DNA of 64,000 nt, from positions 1,302,001-1,366,000 of the forward strand of contig JALPQD010000214.1 in the NCBI GenBank assembly GCA_023101885.1. The letters run 5' to 3'. Below the pieces are notes generated by a model. That model did no database searches. It was not told the DNA's origin and worked only from the letters and a program-made list of their open reading frames with translations. Shown here in pieces: positions 31,941-43,915 of the stretch. The stretch comes from Typhlomys cinereus (taxonomy: Eukaryota > Chordata > Mammalia > Rodentia > Platacanthomyidae). Both the position numbers and the translations under genes were made by a program. How positions within the stretch are numbered: position 1 is the stretch's first letter; every line of letters begins with the position of its first letter.

Positions 31941-34684
31941 AGGACCAGGTTTTGAATAGAATGGCATATGCCTTATGATAGGACAGAGCATCTGGTGTAT
32001 GAAGAGTAACACATGGAAAAAATATATTTTAAGTTTCTTCTTCAAACTATATATCTCAATAAAGTAGAATTTATTGATTTATTTGTTTTCTTAGATGAAG
32101 CTGACAATGAATTACATATTGCATCTGCTTCTACCCAGAGAGAGATTTCATTATCTATAAGATCATTGCTTCTGTGTAATTTATAAATGCTCACCAAATG
32201 GCAAACACTGAAGAAAAAATTATGAAAGTGATTGTTTTATGTTTTCAAAATCACTATATTGTGGAATAGACTTCAGGTCCTAAAGAGAATTTGATAATTA
32301 AAAGGAATATACCTAAAAATTTTAAAACATTAATATACGATACTAGATTCAGGTCTGCTGTATTGCAGTTTTTGATGATTTGAAACTAAGAACATTGATT
32401 AGCAAAAATATGCAGTGTTGATGTTTGGTAAGTGGAATGCTTTATATATTTGATGAAATGTGGAACTTTATTTTAGATCCTTCATTGTGAACTCTCCCAG
32501 CATGATTTAATAAAATTGTAGTATGTGAATATACCAAGTAGTGTAAGAGTCATTACTTTCATTAAGAATATTACAGTGAATAAATTAACCCAAAACAATA
32601 AAACCTGAGCAGTTGATATATGTAAGTCATTTACATCTTGTAGACTCATTTGGGATAGGAAGAATAAATGTGTTGTGGTAGAGGTTTCATTAGCACTTGC
32701 ATTTCAATTGACTTGGAAGCACACAAAAAGAATACAAAAGCAATAAATATCATCCATAAACAAGAATATCATACAGGACTGTAGCTTTCTTTTTTAACAA
32801 GATGTTCTGTGCCATTACACTTTAATAGTCTTGCTGAATTTTCAATATAAAAAAAAGCAAAAGAGACCTGCTGTGGTATCATCATCGTATTGTGCAGCCA
32901 CATTTTATTCTGCTTTATTGCATCACTCTGAATTCAAAGCTATGTACATGATGATGTCTCCTGGAAAATACCAGAGCTGCTGCAGGGAAACTTACAAGTA
33001 ATATAGTAGCATCTTTTTGGTATTCAGTACCTGATGCTAAGGAGGTTGGTTAGTTTGCAAAATAAAATACTCAGTGTAAGTCATATAATAGCAGCATGTC
33101 ACATCCTCTATATGTATAAGCCCGAGGATTTATTGACAGATACAGATCTCCTAAAGGTGTTTTCATTTAACATCTTATTAGTATCCTGGTGGATATACTG
33201 AAAAGACCTGCTCACTGTGCTCTTGGGAGGAGAGTAAAGCCAAAGAGATTTCCTCTGACAGCTGGCCATGTGCTGCTCTATTTACACTCCAGTCTCTGGG
33301 GAACAAGATTTCTTTCTAATCTTGTCTAGTTCAGTGTTGTTTTGAAAAGATTTTTATCTTCTACATCAGAGCAAAATGTGAATTTTTGGTGTCACTGTTG
33401 ACTATGCAAAATAAGAATCTCGCTGGTGATCCCCAAGGGAGCTATAGGGAATGAAGCATCAAAAACATAATAAAAACATAATCCCCTTTCTAAGGAACAT
33501 TGAAGAAAAATTTAAATGTTCATTGAGTGCAGCAGTGGCTGGAAAGAATTTTTAAAAGTGCATTTAGAAATGGATGCAGTAGCCTAAAAGAAGTCTCACT
33601 TGTCAGAGCATTGGTGTTTCTTTCACGGAAAGCCCTCTGGTAGTTGCTATACACTCGCTATGCATGGAGAAATAAACCTTATCAACTCAGTGATCTATAT
33701 TCCAGGTAAAACCTGGAATTCCCTGTAAAAGGGAATCAATAACAGGTAAAAATATAAGCCAATCTAGCTGTGATGTAACATAACCTTTGCCTGTCTACTG
33801 ATGTCTCTATACTATAGGCTCAGAATGTGAATACACAACAATTAACTGAGTTAAGATCTAGAGAGACTCCTCAGCCAAGGAGATAGCAAGAGGTGGCAAA
33901 AGGACCAATGTAGAGATGCTGGGTGTCATTAGGAAACTAGTAGCCATGGCAGCCTCTCTAACTTATTGGTTGTCTGTCATGTTGCCCCATGCACTAGTTT
34001 ATAGCATCACAAATCATAGTCTGTAATCACTAACTTTCTTCTTATGACTCTGCTACCAGAATGTGTTCTTCACAGAGAGTAGAGGATACATCTACAGTTC
34101 AATTCTCCATGGATGGCACCTTCTATAATATGTGATCATGACTGGTTTTATTGAGTATTTGAAAAAATAGTGAGGAAAGAAGGGAAGTAAAAAGGAAAAG
34201 AGGAAGGAAGTAGACTGACAGAAAATTGGGTGGAGATTCTACCCCTTCTGGGTTTTTTTAGCCATATATTAAATGACACTAATACTTGATTCAGATGGCA
34301 TATTTTAACTGTTTTCAGTCTTCTCTTTGGAAATGAAAATAGCAAGGAGAATTTATGCCAACATTGCCAGAGATATGAGCTACAAGAATCATGAAGTGCT
34401 TTGCAAATTATCCAGCAAAGTACATAGAAATTTGTGATTTATGACATTCTAAATAAGTATGCAATCTTATCATTAGCTGAGGCAATTGACATCTCTACTA
34501 AAACATAACTTGTAAAATTATAATTCTCTCTATGCTTTAGTGTATCTGATATAAGGAAACAGGGACAGTCTTCAATTCAATTAACTATCAAGTAATTGTC
34601 AATTACCTTTCTATAACTTCGAAGTACTTAATAGAATTAACTTAATAGGACATAATTCTCATGGGAAAATCAAAAATAATACTT
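31941..34684. other. AT-rich host DNA
   Basis: There is no reading frame of interest. A purine-rich tract lies at about 34160-34215. I see no repeat family I can name and no gene signal. Confidence 0.55.
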
Positions 34685-34870
34685 AGTTTTAATAGTTGCT
34701 ATGAGCCGGATGCTATTTTATATCCTTTATATTTGTTATCCCATTTCATCTTTGCCAAGTTCAAGTCTTATAAAGTACCAACTAATCATTTATTTACTGC
34801 CAGTAAACTGGCCAATTCAGTAAAAGGCAGATATTGGTTCAGAAGCGGTTCTCTATATTCAGCCCCATTC
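34685..34870 (+). mobile_element. Probable MIR fragment
   Basis: The order 'tgctatgagccggatgctat' then 'atcccatttcatctttgcca' resembles the MIR core, where 'tgtgccaggcactg' is followed by 'taactcatttaatcctcaca'. The copy is highly diverged, as expected for this ancient tRNA-derived SINE. Confidence 0.5.
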
Positions 34871-35369
34871 ACCCAGGCACTGGTGATCTAAGAAGACATA
34901 AATTCTGCTGTGGGCTAATCCATGGAAGTGTTGCTTGAAATGTCTCTTAAAATTGTTTTCAATTAATATCTGAGGATAATTTTCTTTTATACTCAGTAGG
35001 CCTACAAAGTAGTGATGTAGACTTGCCAGAATTTAAAAACTACATAAAAGGTTTTTGTTTTTTTAAATTTTAATTCTCAAGACACACACACAAAAATGCA
35101 GCATTAGGTTTGATTACTGATGTGCTTTTCTTACTCTTCTGATATCCGTATTTTTCCATGCCTACAGGCTCCCAAGGAAGAACAATTTTATATAAAAGGG
35201 TTTAAGAGCTTCAGCAGTCCACTGAGCTGTCAATAAAACATTGTGCTTCATCTTACCTCTACCCAAGAATCTCTCAGCTTTACAAGTTGGTGAGAGCAGT
35301 TACTAAAAGGTATTCTCTATATTGAAGAATCACTTGTTTAACTACTAGTATGGGGATGATGGAGAGCGA

Positions 35370-35465
35370 GCAAGCAAGAGAGAAAGATACAAAAACAGAG
35401 AGATAAAGAGAAACAAACAGAGAGACATACAGAGAGAGAGAGAGAAAGCAAGAAAAAGAGAGGGG
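35370..35465. repeat. GA-rich low-complexity tract
   Basis: Imperfect GAGA and GAAA units extend for about 95 bp, with a pure (GA)n core near 35428-35445. Confidence 0.8.
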
Positions 35466-35564
35466 CAATCCGTTGCTTACAAATATTACGAGTAACATGT
35501 CACAAATACCTATTAATCATTATGTCCAGGACATTTGCTACAAATACTCTGCTGAGCATGAGAC

Positions 35565-35725
35565 AACACCTCGCATTTATGAAGTGTTTTCTAGATGCCT
35601 ACTTGAGGCTCTGCTAGGCTTTTTAGCATAAATTAACATAAGTCTTCCCACAGGCAATCTATGTAACATCTACTCCCATTACTATTTCTCTCATTCAGTT
35701 TACAGAAGTGAAAAATTGCTTGATT
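35565..35725 (+). mobile_element. MIR fragment
   Basis: The text 'ttctagatgcctacttgagg' is followed by 'aacataagtcttcccacagg' and 'cattcagtttacagaagtg'. These match the MIR order of 'lifetime of the core', the 'cattaatcctcacaacaacc' segment and 'ccattttacagatgagg'. The copy is old and incomplete at both ends. Confidence 0.6.
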
Positions 35726-36330
35726 TATTTATCTAAGGTTGCTTTGCTCTGTGAATAGTGAATATGGGATATAAAAGCATGACACCTTGAACTAAAACCC
35801 AACAGTCTTATATTCATCTTCAGAAATATCAGTTTTTAATTGATGTACGACTATTCTGCCATCTCACAAAGCCTTCCCAACAACATGAAACTTCCACAAG
35901 TGCACACATGCACACATGTAGGAGAATGTGCTACCTCTCTCCATGTTCCGTAGAAACAATGACATCTTGTTTACTAATTAACAAATTTGACTGGCTGGAG
36001 ATTTCAGGTATGGAGTGTCTGGCCACACACCTGCTTCTGGAATGTTGGGAGCAAGAAATGACAACCTTTCTCTCTGTGGTTCTAGGGAGTCTTTATTTCT
36101 AGCATTGAAGTAAGCCCAACTACCTTTTGTCTGTGTTGACAGGGAATCTTTGTGTATATTCAGCTTTGTATTTGACATTGTATCCTCTGTGTGTGATATC
36201 TGTGCTTCATAACAAAAGCAGTCACAGAGCACCACAAGGCGCTTTAGAATGGTGAATATCTGAAGTCTTTTGGATATTGTGAGTTGAACTCAGATCATCA
36301 TATCTCTGCAACTGTCAAGTAGGCAGCTCT

Positions 36331-36396
36331 ACACTCACACATACACACACACACACACGTACATGTGCACACACATATATACACATGTACACATGC
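36331..36396. repeat. (CA)n / CA-TG rich microsatellite
   Basis: A CA run of about 14 units is followed by mixed ACATGTGCACAC and ACATATATACAC units. Confidence 0.85.
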
Positions 36397-37599
36397 CCAT
36401 CTTTCTCTTTCTCAAAATTATGTATGCCAAAGGTATCCTTGATGCTATAGTTCTATAGATGAGCTATTTAAAAATGGTGCTTAAACTTAGGTTTAGACTT
36501 CTCTGGGTAGACATTAAAAATACTTAATGATTTCCAAACCTCAGAATGAAATCTTGAATTCTTTCTCAGATAATTTATCTGCTGATTCCCCTCACAGTAT
36601 GTAGCATCAGAAAGAAAAAAAAAGTGTTTCTCATTCAAAGCATTTCAAAGTCTGCAACTAAGACCTTCAAGCATGAAAGGTCTCACACATGTTTTATTCT
36701 TACTTATTATTGATATATATGTCACTGTAGAACCCTGTTTTCTTAAACAAGCTTAGACGAAGTTGATTGAAATCTGTAGTACTCTGTCTTCTCCCTCTTG
36801 TACTCTCCAGGGCTTTTCTCCTTTGTGCTCCAAACTTTTTGTATGTGTCCTGCCCTCCAAAGAAAAGAACATTTCTCATTTTTATAATAACTGAAAGCTA
36901 ATAATATACCCAGGAAAGGAATGTTGGAGATACTATGAGTTAGATGCAAATTAAAGGATAGCCATTCCCTTCAGACACTAACATATCTTTAGATAAGATA
37001 AAAGAGAGAAGTGAGGCACATCAGAGTCTTTATTCTCATTCACTTTTCTCTACTAGGTGATCACTCAGGATTACTGAAAAGTTCATTTTAAATCACAAAA
37101 AAAACACAGAAAAATAAATGGAAAAGGCAATTGCAGAAGAAGTTTTAAAGAAGGAAGGAAGAGAGAGGACTTAGTGGGGAATAAAGTAGCAAAGAGAAAA
37201 AAATAAAAGGCAAGAAGCTGGAAGGGAGAAATGAACTCATAATGCTATAAAGGCTGTAAGTCACAATAGCTATGGTAAGAAAAACTCCATGGAGGAACAG
37301 TGGTATGTAAGGCCCACAAGTAATCAACTGCTCTCAGCATGTGTTATAGTCCAACCTCCCCCCATTATTATTAGAGAACACATGTCTGTTACTGTAAACT
37401 TATAAAAACAATAATGAAAGGGGGGAAATGGACACTATACAGGGATAAATGTCTTAGTGTTAATAAATAACTTCATAGCAAACTGTCATCTAAACACTTC
37501 TTACTGCACACTTAGATAAGAAAAGCTATCAACACTCAATAAAGATGTATCCTACTACAATGGATGAATTAGTGAGCTAAAAAAAACCCACAACTGGCC

Positions 37600-38274
37600 A
37601 AAGTGAAGAGTATAGTTAACCCTGGAACGCTCATCTTCATCATTAGGTAGTTTTAGAACAAGGCCATGCTGGAAGTTCTTTGAAGGCCTTTGCCCGTCAT
37701 TACCCCACTACTTGGATTATCCTGAAGGAACACACTTATTAATCTTGAAGAACTGGTTCTAATCCTTAACAGAGGAACAGAGGTCACCAGCTTTCCCCAA
37801 CCCTCTGTTTATGAAAGGATAAGGAGATGAGTTCTCCCTTGATGATAAGTTATGTCTACCATGAGGTAGGCCACAAGATCAACTTATAAATAGAATGAGA
37901 TGTAGAGTACCAAAAGCACCAATCAGGTTTGCAGAAACCACAGCTAACCAACAAGGAACCACTTCTCCCAGGCCCACTTAAGCCTATAAATATCCCTGGC
38001 CCTGGCAGTCATCTTTGATTTGCTTGTTCCTCACATCTGGAGTACACGAGTTCCGCTCCCTTGCCTCTCATGGACTCCACGTCTGGAACCCATGAGTTCC
38101 ATTCTGGCTTTCTGGTCCACGTCTGGGAGTCTGTCTGTTCTTTTTGGCTTTCTTGTCCCTCATAGAATCCATGTCTGTGAGTTCCCTTCTTTCTCTCCTC
38201 TGATACACTCTGCCTTAATTCTCTACATGTTCTCTGGTTTCAACCTTCCATTTATGAACACAAGAACCTGGAGG

Positions 38275-38306
<32 letters not shown>
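37600..38306 (+). mobile_element. LTR-like sequence with a terminal A28 tract
   Basis: The segment has a CCAAT box at 37919-37923, TATAAATA at 37985-37992, then a C/T-rich stretch with repeated 'CATCTGGAG', 'CACGTCTGG' and 'ATGAGTTCC' words. It ends in GGAGGCAT followed by 28 A. CCAAT and TATA spaced like this recall a retroviral LTR promoter, and the A tract recalls a retroposed end. I do not recognise the family and see no TSD. It could also be an L1-dependent retroposon. No protein of interest is encoded. Confidence 0.35.
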
Positions 38307-38310
<4 letters not shown>

Positions 38311-38835
38311 CCACTGCAATCTTCAAGCCATCAAAATCTGTAGTCATCCCAAAGTTCAGGGAACCATGTGGAAGTAGGGGTTGGGTAAGATTATATGAGC
38401 CTAAAGGTTAGAGGTGTACTGTCTGACAAGACACTGCAGTCTCAATAGCATTTCAGCATTCAGGAGCTCTTTCAATAAGATGTATTGCCACCAAATCTAC
38501 ATAATATCTGACCTAACAACATTCCCTCATGAACCAGCAAGGATTTCTCAGTAGAAACAACTACACCCAGAAAAAACCTCTAGGACAAGTGCTGGACAAA
38601 AGAAGGGGAATCTCTCCACCTGTGATTTTGCCCATTGAATAGCCACACATAATACCACAGAGGCTTGATTGCTTACTAGCACAAGTACCCCAAAGGGAGC
38701 CCTGTGATCCATGCATTCAGAGGGACAGAAAGGAAGAATAGGGCTGCACTGGTGAAGGGAGGGGAATGGAATGGGATAAGGGCATAAAATTATTTTGTTT
38801 GTAAAAAGTCTCAGTAAAAAAAAGAAAGTGAGAGA
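38307..38835 (+). mobile_element. Unassigned sequence with an L1-3'-like purine-rich end
   Basis: It ends with a purine-rich block (38719-38780) and a weak A-rich tail (AGTAAAAAAAAGAAAG near 38812). This is the style of an old L1 3' UTR, but the body is not alignable with the L1s in this window. The assignment is tentative and the left edge is not defined. Confidence 0.3.
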
Positions 38836-39654
38836 GCAGGTTGGACACTAGGAAAAAGAAGAAAGGAGGTGGAATTATGCAATAAATTGTGAAATGATGC
38901 AAATTCATGATATTTATATATGAAACTATAAAAATGCAAAAGTTTCTAAAAGGAAAAATATAAAAAATAAATCATCCCACTTGCTTTAATAAGTTTCAAG
39001 AAATTTTATAATAAAAAGTCTCACATTTTATTTAATCTCCTGAAATGTTATTATATTCTGATATTTTAGGTATATTACCTAGGAAATCTACCTATTTTAT
39101 GATTAATTCAATAAGAACAGAAGCACTTTTGTGTCTTTGAAGAATTTTATAACAGCTAATTAATCCTGACCATGTCGTGACAGTCAGGTGTCAGTGGTGC
39201 CCTTTTTGAAGAAGTGCCCATGGGATGCAGATGACACTTGAGGTCTAGACTATCACTGAGAGACTACAGGACCCTCTGAACCCAGCAAGAGTCATGTAAG
39301 ATTTTGAAAAGATAGAATTCAGGATATTGAAGTTGCTCTGTTTTAGTTATCATACTGATTAAAAAAAATGTTGCCAGTATTTTATTAACCACAGAGAATG
39401 AAAAGCTTCAATCAGAAGGTATACTAACCTACTACACAGTTCAATTTTGCTAATAACCTTAATTACTGAGTGGGAAATTAGCATCTAGACCCTTAAAAGA
39501 TTAACTATTGTGAGATTTTGAGCAATAACAGAATATTTCCGTTTAACTTTATGGACAAGTAATCATACAATGCTGCTGTTGTGATTTCTCAGTAGAATTA
39601 CATTTTTAAGAGGACTAGCACATTTTTGAACTTTACAAAAATAAAGGTTGCATT
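38836..39654. other. AT-rich host DNA, nothing recognised
   Basis: No coding signal and no identifiable repeat is visible. Confidence 0.5.
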
Positions 39655-39895
39655 TTCAACTAATATTTATTGAATGTACAGAGGTTGAAGCAATGTTCAG
39701 CATTTTCATAAATAGATTTAATCTCCTTTCATTCTCACAGCAAAAAAGACCCTTCCCTTTATTAGATGAGAAAATGAGACTCCCAGAGGTTAAGTAAACT
39801 GCCAACACTCATACAACCAGCGCACAACAAATCCAGAATTCAAATTCAAGTCTACACATTTCACAAAGCCTGCACTCTTAAGTCTCTCCTTTCTA
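39655..39895 (+). mobile_element. MIR element, well preserved
   Basis: It runs from 'ttattgaatgtacagagg' through 'taatctcctttcattctcac', 'ttattagatgagaaaatgag', 'agaggttaagtaaactgcc', 'catacaaccagcgcaca' and 'cagaattcaaattcaagtct'. This is the complete MIR order on the plus strand. It is the clearest MIR in the window. Confidence 0.85.
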
Positions 39896-41386
39896 TACGT
39901 CTCTACTTTCTTTGGCAATTTACATTTAGATTAGGGCTCTGCTCTACTTTAAAACCCTTCAGAGTTAACAAATACACTATACCAAAGGAAAGATTATTTA
40001 CAGGATTTTTTAAGATGAACTCTTAATAAGATAATACAAATAATCTTTGCTTCTGCACTCTCTTGATTCATACTCTCCAGGTAAGATTAAATTGCCTTCA
40101 ACACCAAGACTGAAGGAATGCCCCTAGGCTACTCTTCCCTAATCTGAGGTCTTTTTTTCCCTTGTTTGCAACCAAGTATCATATTTCATATTATAGTCAC
40201 TTCCCAGTTATCACTTTCTCCCTTTTTATCTTCCACTCTATATCAGGCAACTGGTATAGAAGCCATTTGAGACTGGTTTTTACTAAAGAAATATTTATTT
40301 TGGGGTCATGTCAAAAGATAAAGCTGAAAAACTTCTAGATTTGCTGTAGTCATAGACTAGTATAGTATATATAGTATAGTATATAGTATAAATTTTAAAA
40401 GTGCAAAAGTCCCCAACAAATAACTAATAATCTATTCACACATGAAAATTACTACATAGAAATATACTGAAAAATCATAAAACGATGTGTCTACAATCAA
40501 TATTTAAGCAGAGCATTGATATTTATTTATATATATATAAACCTTAAGAATGCATAAAATTAACAAAAAAAATAACTGAAGTTTCAGATGAAGTATGTTC
40601 TCACTTCAACATAGAAAAGAAAACAATGCTTCTAGAATGAATCAGGTTCTGTAACTAGTTCCAGAGGACCAGATGCTTAGGTCTGTATGGAAAATGTGGA
40701 TGAAAATTTCTAGATATGCTTTAATTATTTGGAAGATTTGTGAATTTATGTAGCATGTCTAAGATCAAGTGACAACTTCTGTGTTCTTGCATGCTGCTCT
40801 TTCTATTCCTTCATGTAGTTTAATGAGTCTCTACACTGTTTTCCAATGTTTTTCACCTAAGTCTTAATCATTGTTTTCCCAGTTTTAGGTCATTTATCTA
40901 ACTCTGTTGCTATAATAAAAATTGATTCTTTTGTTTGAATTTGTAGTTTCTTTCAAAATATGAAGAAACTTGTGTTCTACACCCAAATTATTGAATTTCT
41001 TGCTATTTGTACCTCATTTATCTTGAATTTCATATTTTTTGCGAGCATATTGTCCATATACTATATGACTTGCAAGTTGCCATCATTCTATGCAAGACTT
41101 TAAATAATCTAGATCTTTCATTGTCTTTCTCTTTACATACACATTGTCAATGAAGAATGACTTTAAATAATAATAGGTTTTTAATTATTTGTATCCCATT
41201 TGTTTTAAGAGAAATTTTTATGCTAAAAATAATTAAAGTTTGCAGAAAGATAGCTCACTAATCTGTAAGGCCTAGAGTGTAAAAGAAGGGATGAAATAGT
41301 AGCTTGAGGAAATTGGACACTCCTTCAAACACAGGAACCTAATGAAAACTTGTTAATGTAAATAAATTGGGTACTAAAGAATAAAA
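39896..41386. other. AT-rich host DNA
   Basis: There is a short degenerate TATAGTA repeat around 40360-40390. Nothing else is recognised. Confidence 0.5.
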
Positions 41387-41399
41387 ATAGTTAGCAGTG

Positions 41400-41686
41400 G
41401 TACTGGAGAGGTGGCTCAGGGGTTAAGCCTCTGCCTTGCAGGCGGAAGGTCCTGAGTTCAGATACTAGACCCCACGTACAGACGCCAGGCGGAAGCGGGG
41501 GCGGCCTGCGCTTCTGGTCCTGGTAGGGCGGAGCCTGTGAATCCTGGGGCAGAGTAAACAAGGAGGAGGTGGAGGTGGTCCATGGTGGTTCCCGAATTCG
41601 TCCGTGGTTCTACACACACACAAACATACACACGCACACATGCATATACCCACAATTGAATAAATAATAATAATTTTTTTTTAAAA
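41400..41686 (+). mobile_element. tRNA-derived SINE with GC-rich body, copy 1
   Basis: The head GGTACTGGAGAGGTGGCTCA holds a Pol III A box (GTGGCTCAGGGG), and GAGTTCAGATAC is a B-box-like site 40 bp on. An unusually GC-rich body follows (41480-41600), then a (CA)n stretch and a CAATTGAATAAATAATAA tail. The copy at 48307-48574 is collinear over its whole length. A TSD with a small indel is suggested: AAAAATAGTTAGCAGT before and AAAAAAATAGCAGT after. Transcription would be by RNA polymerase III and mobilisation by LINE-1. The open frames over it are incidental. Confidence 0.88.
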
Positions 41687-42164
41687 AAATAGCAGTACTG
41701 CAAAGTGTGAGTGAGTTGAAATGCAGCCTAAGAAAGAGAATGTCTAATGACAACAGCAAATTTATGGCTGGTTTGAAAGAGAGGTGAATTTGTTAATGTG
41801 TCTTGATATTATAAATTTACAATAAATTATAACATATCAAGATTGACTTTCATTTATGCCTAGATGTATCCAGAAATTCATGGGCACTCAAAAATAATTA
41901 CTAAGGGCATACCATGAAAATTAGAGAAATTATGTAAAGTTAAAATTTTGGTGCATATTTTTGTAGATGAATAAGTACAGAAACTCAAAGTTATCATAGA
42001 TAAGAGAAAATCCTAGAAGCAAGAGCCCTGAAGATTAAATGTTTCTGAGGCTGAAGTTGATCATATGCTGGATGAAGAAAGACCTTTTATAGCATGATAA
42101 ATAACTGTTAATGAAAGACTGTTGCATGCTTTCGAAGCAGTTAGTTTTTTTCAACACAGACATA
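41687..42164. other. AT-rich host DNA, nothing recognised
   Basis: This interval lies between the SINE and a B1-like fragment. It shows no gene and no repeat I can name. Confidence 0.5.
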
Positions 42165-42285
42165 CATGTCTATCATCCATCGCTCAGGAAGCTGAGGCAG
42201 GAGAATTAGAGGAGTCATAAATTTTGCGCTAGCTTGAGCCACATAGCAAACTCTTGTCCAAACAAAAAGAAAACAGTGAATTTCT
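42165..42285 (+). mobile_element. Diverged B1-like (7SL-derived) SINE
   Basis: The order 'gctcaggaagctgaggcagg', 'agaattagagg', 'cgctagcttgagccacatag' and 'caaactcttgtccaaac' reproduces a monomeric B1/proto-B1. It is followed by an A-rich end. It is quite decayed. Confidence 0.75.
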
Positions 42286-43559
42286 GACACAAAAGATGAT
42301 GAAATGATGGAAAAATCATGGAAGAGCAAACAATTGGTTATCAGTGGAAAAGTAATTTTGTACCAGTAATTAAACCTTATTAAAAGTTATATCAGATTGC
42401 GTATGTAGAGCTTTTAATTGTTGAAGAGAGTTATGGAAATCACTCTTTTCAATACAAACAGAAACAGAAAGTTCTGTTGGAAGAAGATTGTGGAGTATTT
42501 TATTTACACGTTCAAGGAGAGAGAGGAAGAGGAATGGATAAGAGCAAGCAGAGCCACAGTCTAATCTTGGTTTCCATGGTCTGTAATCTTACTTTGGCAT
42601 TTGTCTTTATGTCTCAGATCACCAAGGGTTTTGTTTTCTGTTACTTCACTCTATGAAAAAAGATGAATTTCTAAATATTGAGAAGGAAGAGTCAAAACTC
42701 TTGGTTTTACTATTTCCTGACTTCTATTGGAAATATTATCATTATTTAGCAAATTTGAAAGCTCATTTGAACTACAATTTAGTTCCAAGGGTTATCATTA
42801 TAAATTCTTTTCTTGTAGGAGTTTTTGCTTCTTTGTTTGAAAATAATCATCCACCAAAACTTTAATTTGTACATTAAAACTCTATTATGCATTTTTGCTT
42901 GCATATTAGCACTCTGAATGAAATGGCCAATGACTGAGAAATCGTAGTCATATAGCAGCCTCATATACTTAATTAGAAGAAACCTCAAAACTTTCCAGAA
43001 AGTTTCATATACTTAACTGAAAAAACTTCAAAACTTTTTCCCAGAAAGTTTTATAGCATTACTTCCCTTTTATCCACAGAGGATGAAACATGATAAAAAC
43101 AATACCATGTTAATGATTCATAATGTGAAATAGAATATATTTGACAGGAACAGCAGTCAGAAGCAATGTTGCTTAGTTATAAGCACTGTAAAAATCATGG
43201 AAAGAGGAGGTGATGCTACCTTACACTGCCAGTGGAATCTGACTTAGAATTTTATACTGTAGATGGCTAAGTTATAATACAGGGATACACTAATTTTAAG
43301 TTAATTTCAAAAGATTTGTGCCTAGATGACTTGAATTATTCAGACTAACTAGGAAAAATTAAACAGATTCAAATCAACAAATTAGATTGATTCTGGGCTG
43401 GAATTTGGACAGAGGTACAGTGATTATGAAGTTTATTATATTGTTTTTCAAGCACTTTACTTTTTTAAAGTAATTTACATCATTAGGCCATCAATAAACT
43501 TTCAAATTCTTTTAATGATGAAATGGGACAGCCCTTCCATTACCATCAGTTATTCCAGA
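42286..43559. other. AT-rich host DNA
   Basis: No believable gene is visible. A word with CCAGAAAGTTT and surrounding text is locally duplicated near 42985-43050. Confidence 0.5.
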
Positions 43560-43915
43560 GGTTAATGTTTTTTGTAAACTTGACTAGTCTTACACCTGGA
43601 AAATAGAAAATCACTATTCTGGGTGTGTCTGTAAGATGTTTGAAGTGATTAACTATTGGTGAACATCTCCCCCTGCCTGTAGGTAGCAGCATCTTCTATG
43701 TTGGGGGTCAGTGTGAAATTCAAAGGGAAAGGAGAAAGTCTGTGGAGTACGGGCATTTCCTCTATTTATCTATATCTCTGCCTTCTGTCTATCACGAGGT
43801 GCTTCTCATACCTTCCCTGTCAAAATGCTTCCTCATTATATTGTTCACTTATTATATTGACCACAATGATAAGAGTAACCAGTATAGATCCTAAAGTTAA
43901 GTGATGCAATAAACA
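43560..43915 (+). mobile_element. Old interspersed repeat, class uncertain (DNA transposon or LTR-like)
   Basis: The wording 'gtaaacttgactagtcttac', 'tctgggtgtgtctgtaagat' and, at the end, 'gagtaaccagtatagatcc' recalls an ancient eutherian repeat with a 'gggtgtgtctgtgagggtg' core. I cannot name it with confidence. It is non-coding. Confidence 0.4.

Noticed and set aside
41458..41703. Cys/Val-rich frames over the GC-rich SINE
   Set aside because: They come from the (CA)n section and the SINE body on the antisense strand. SINEs are not protein-coding.
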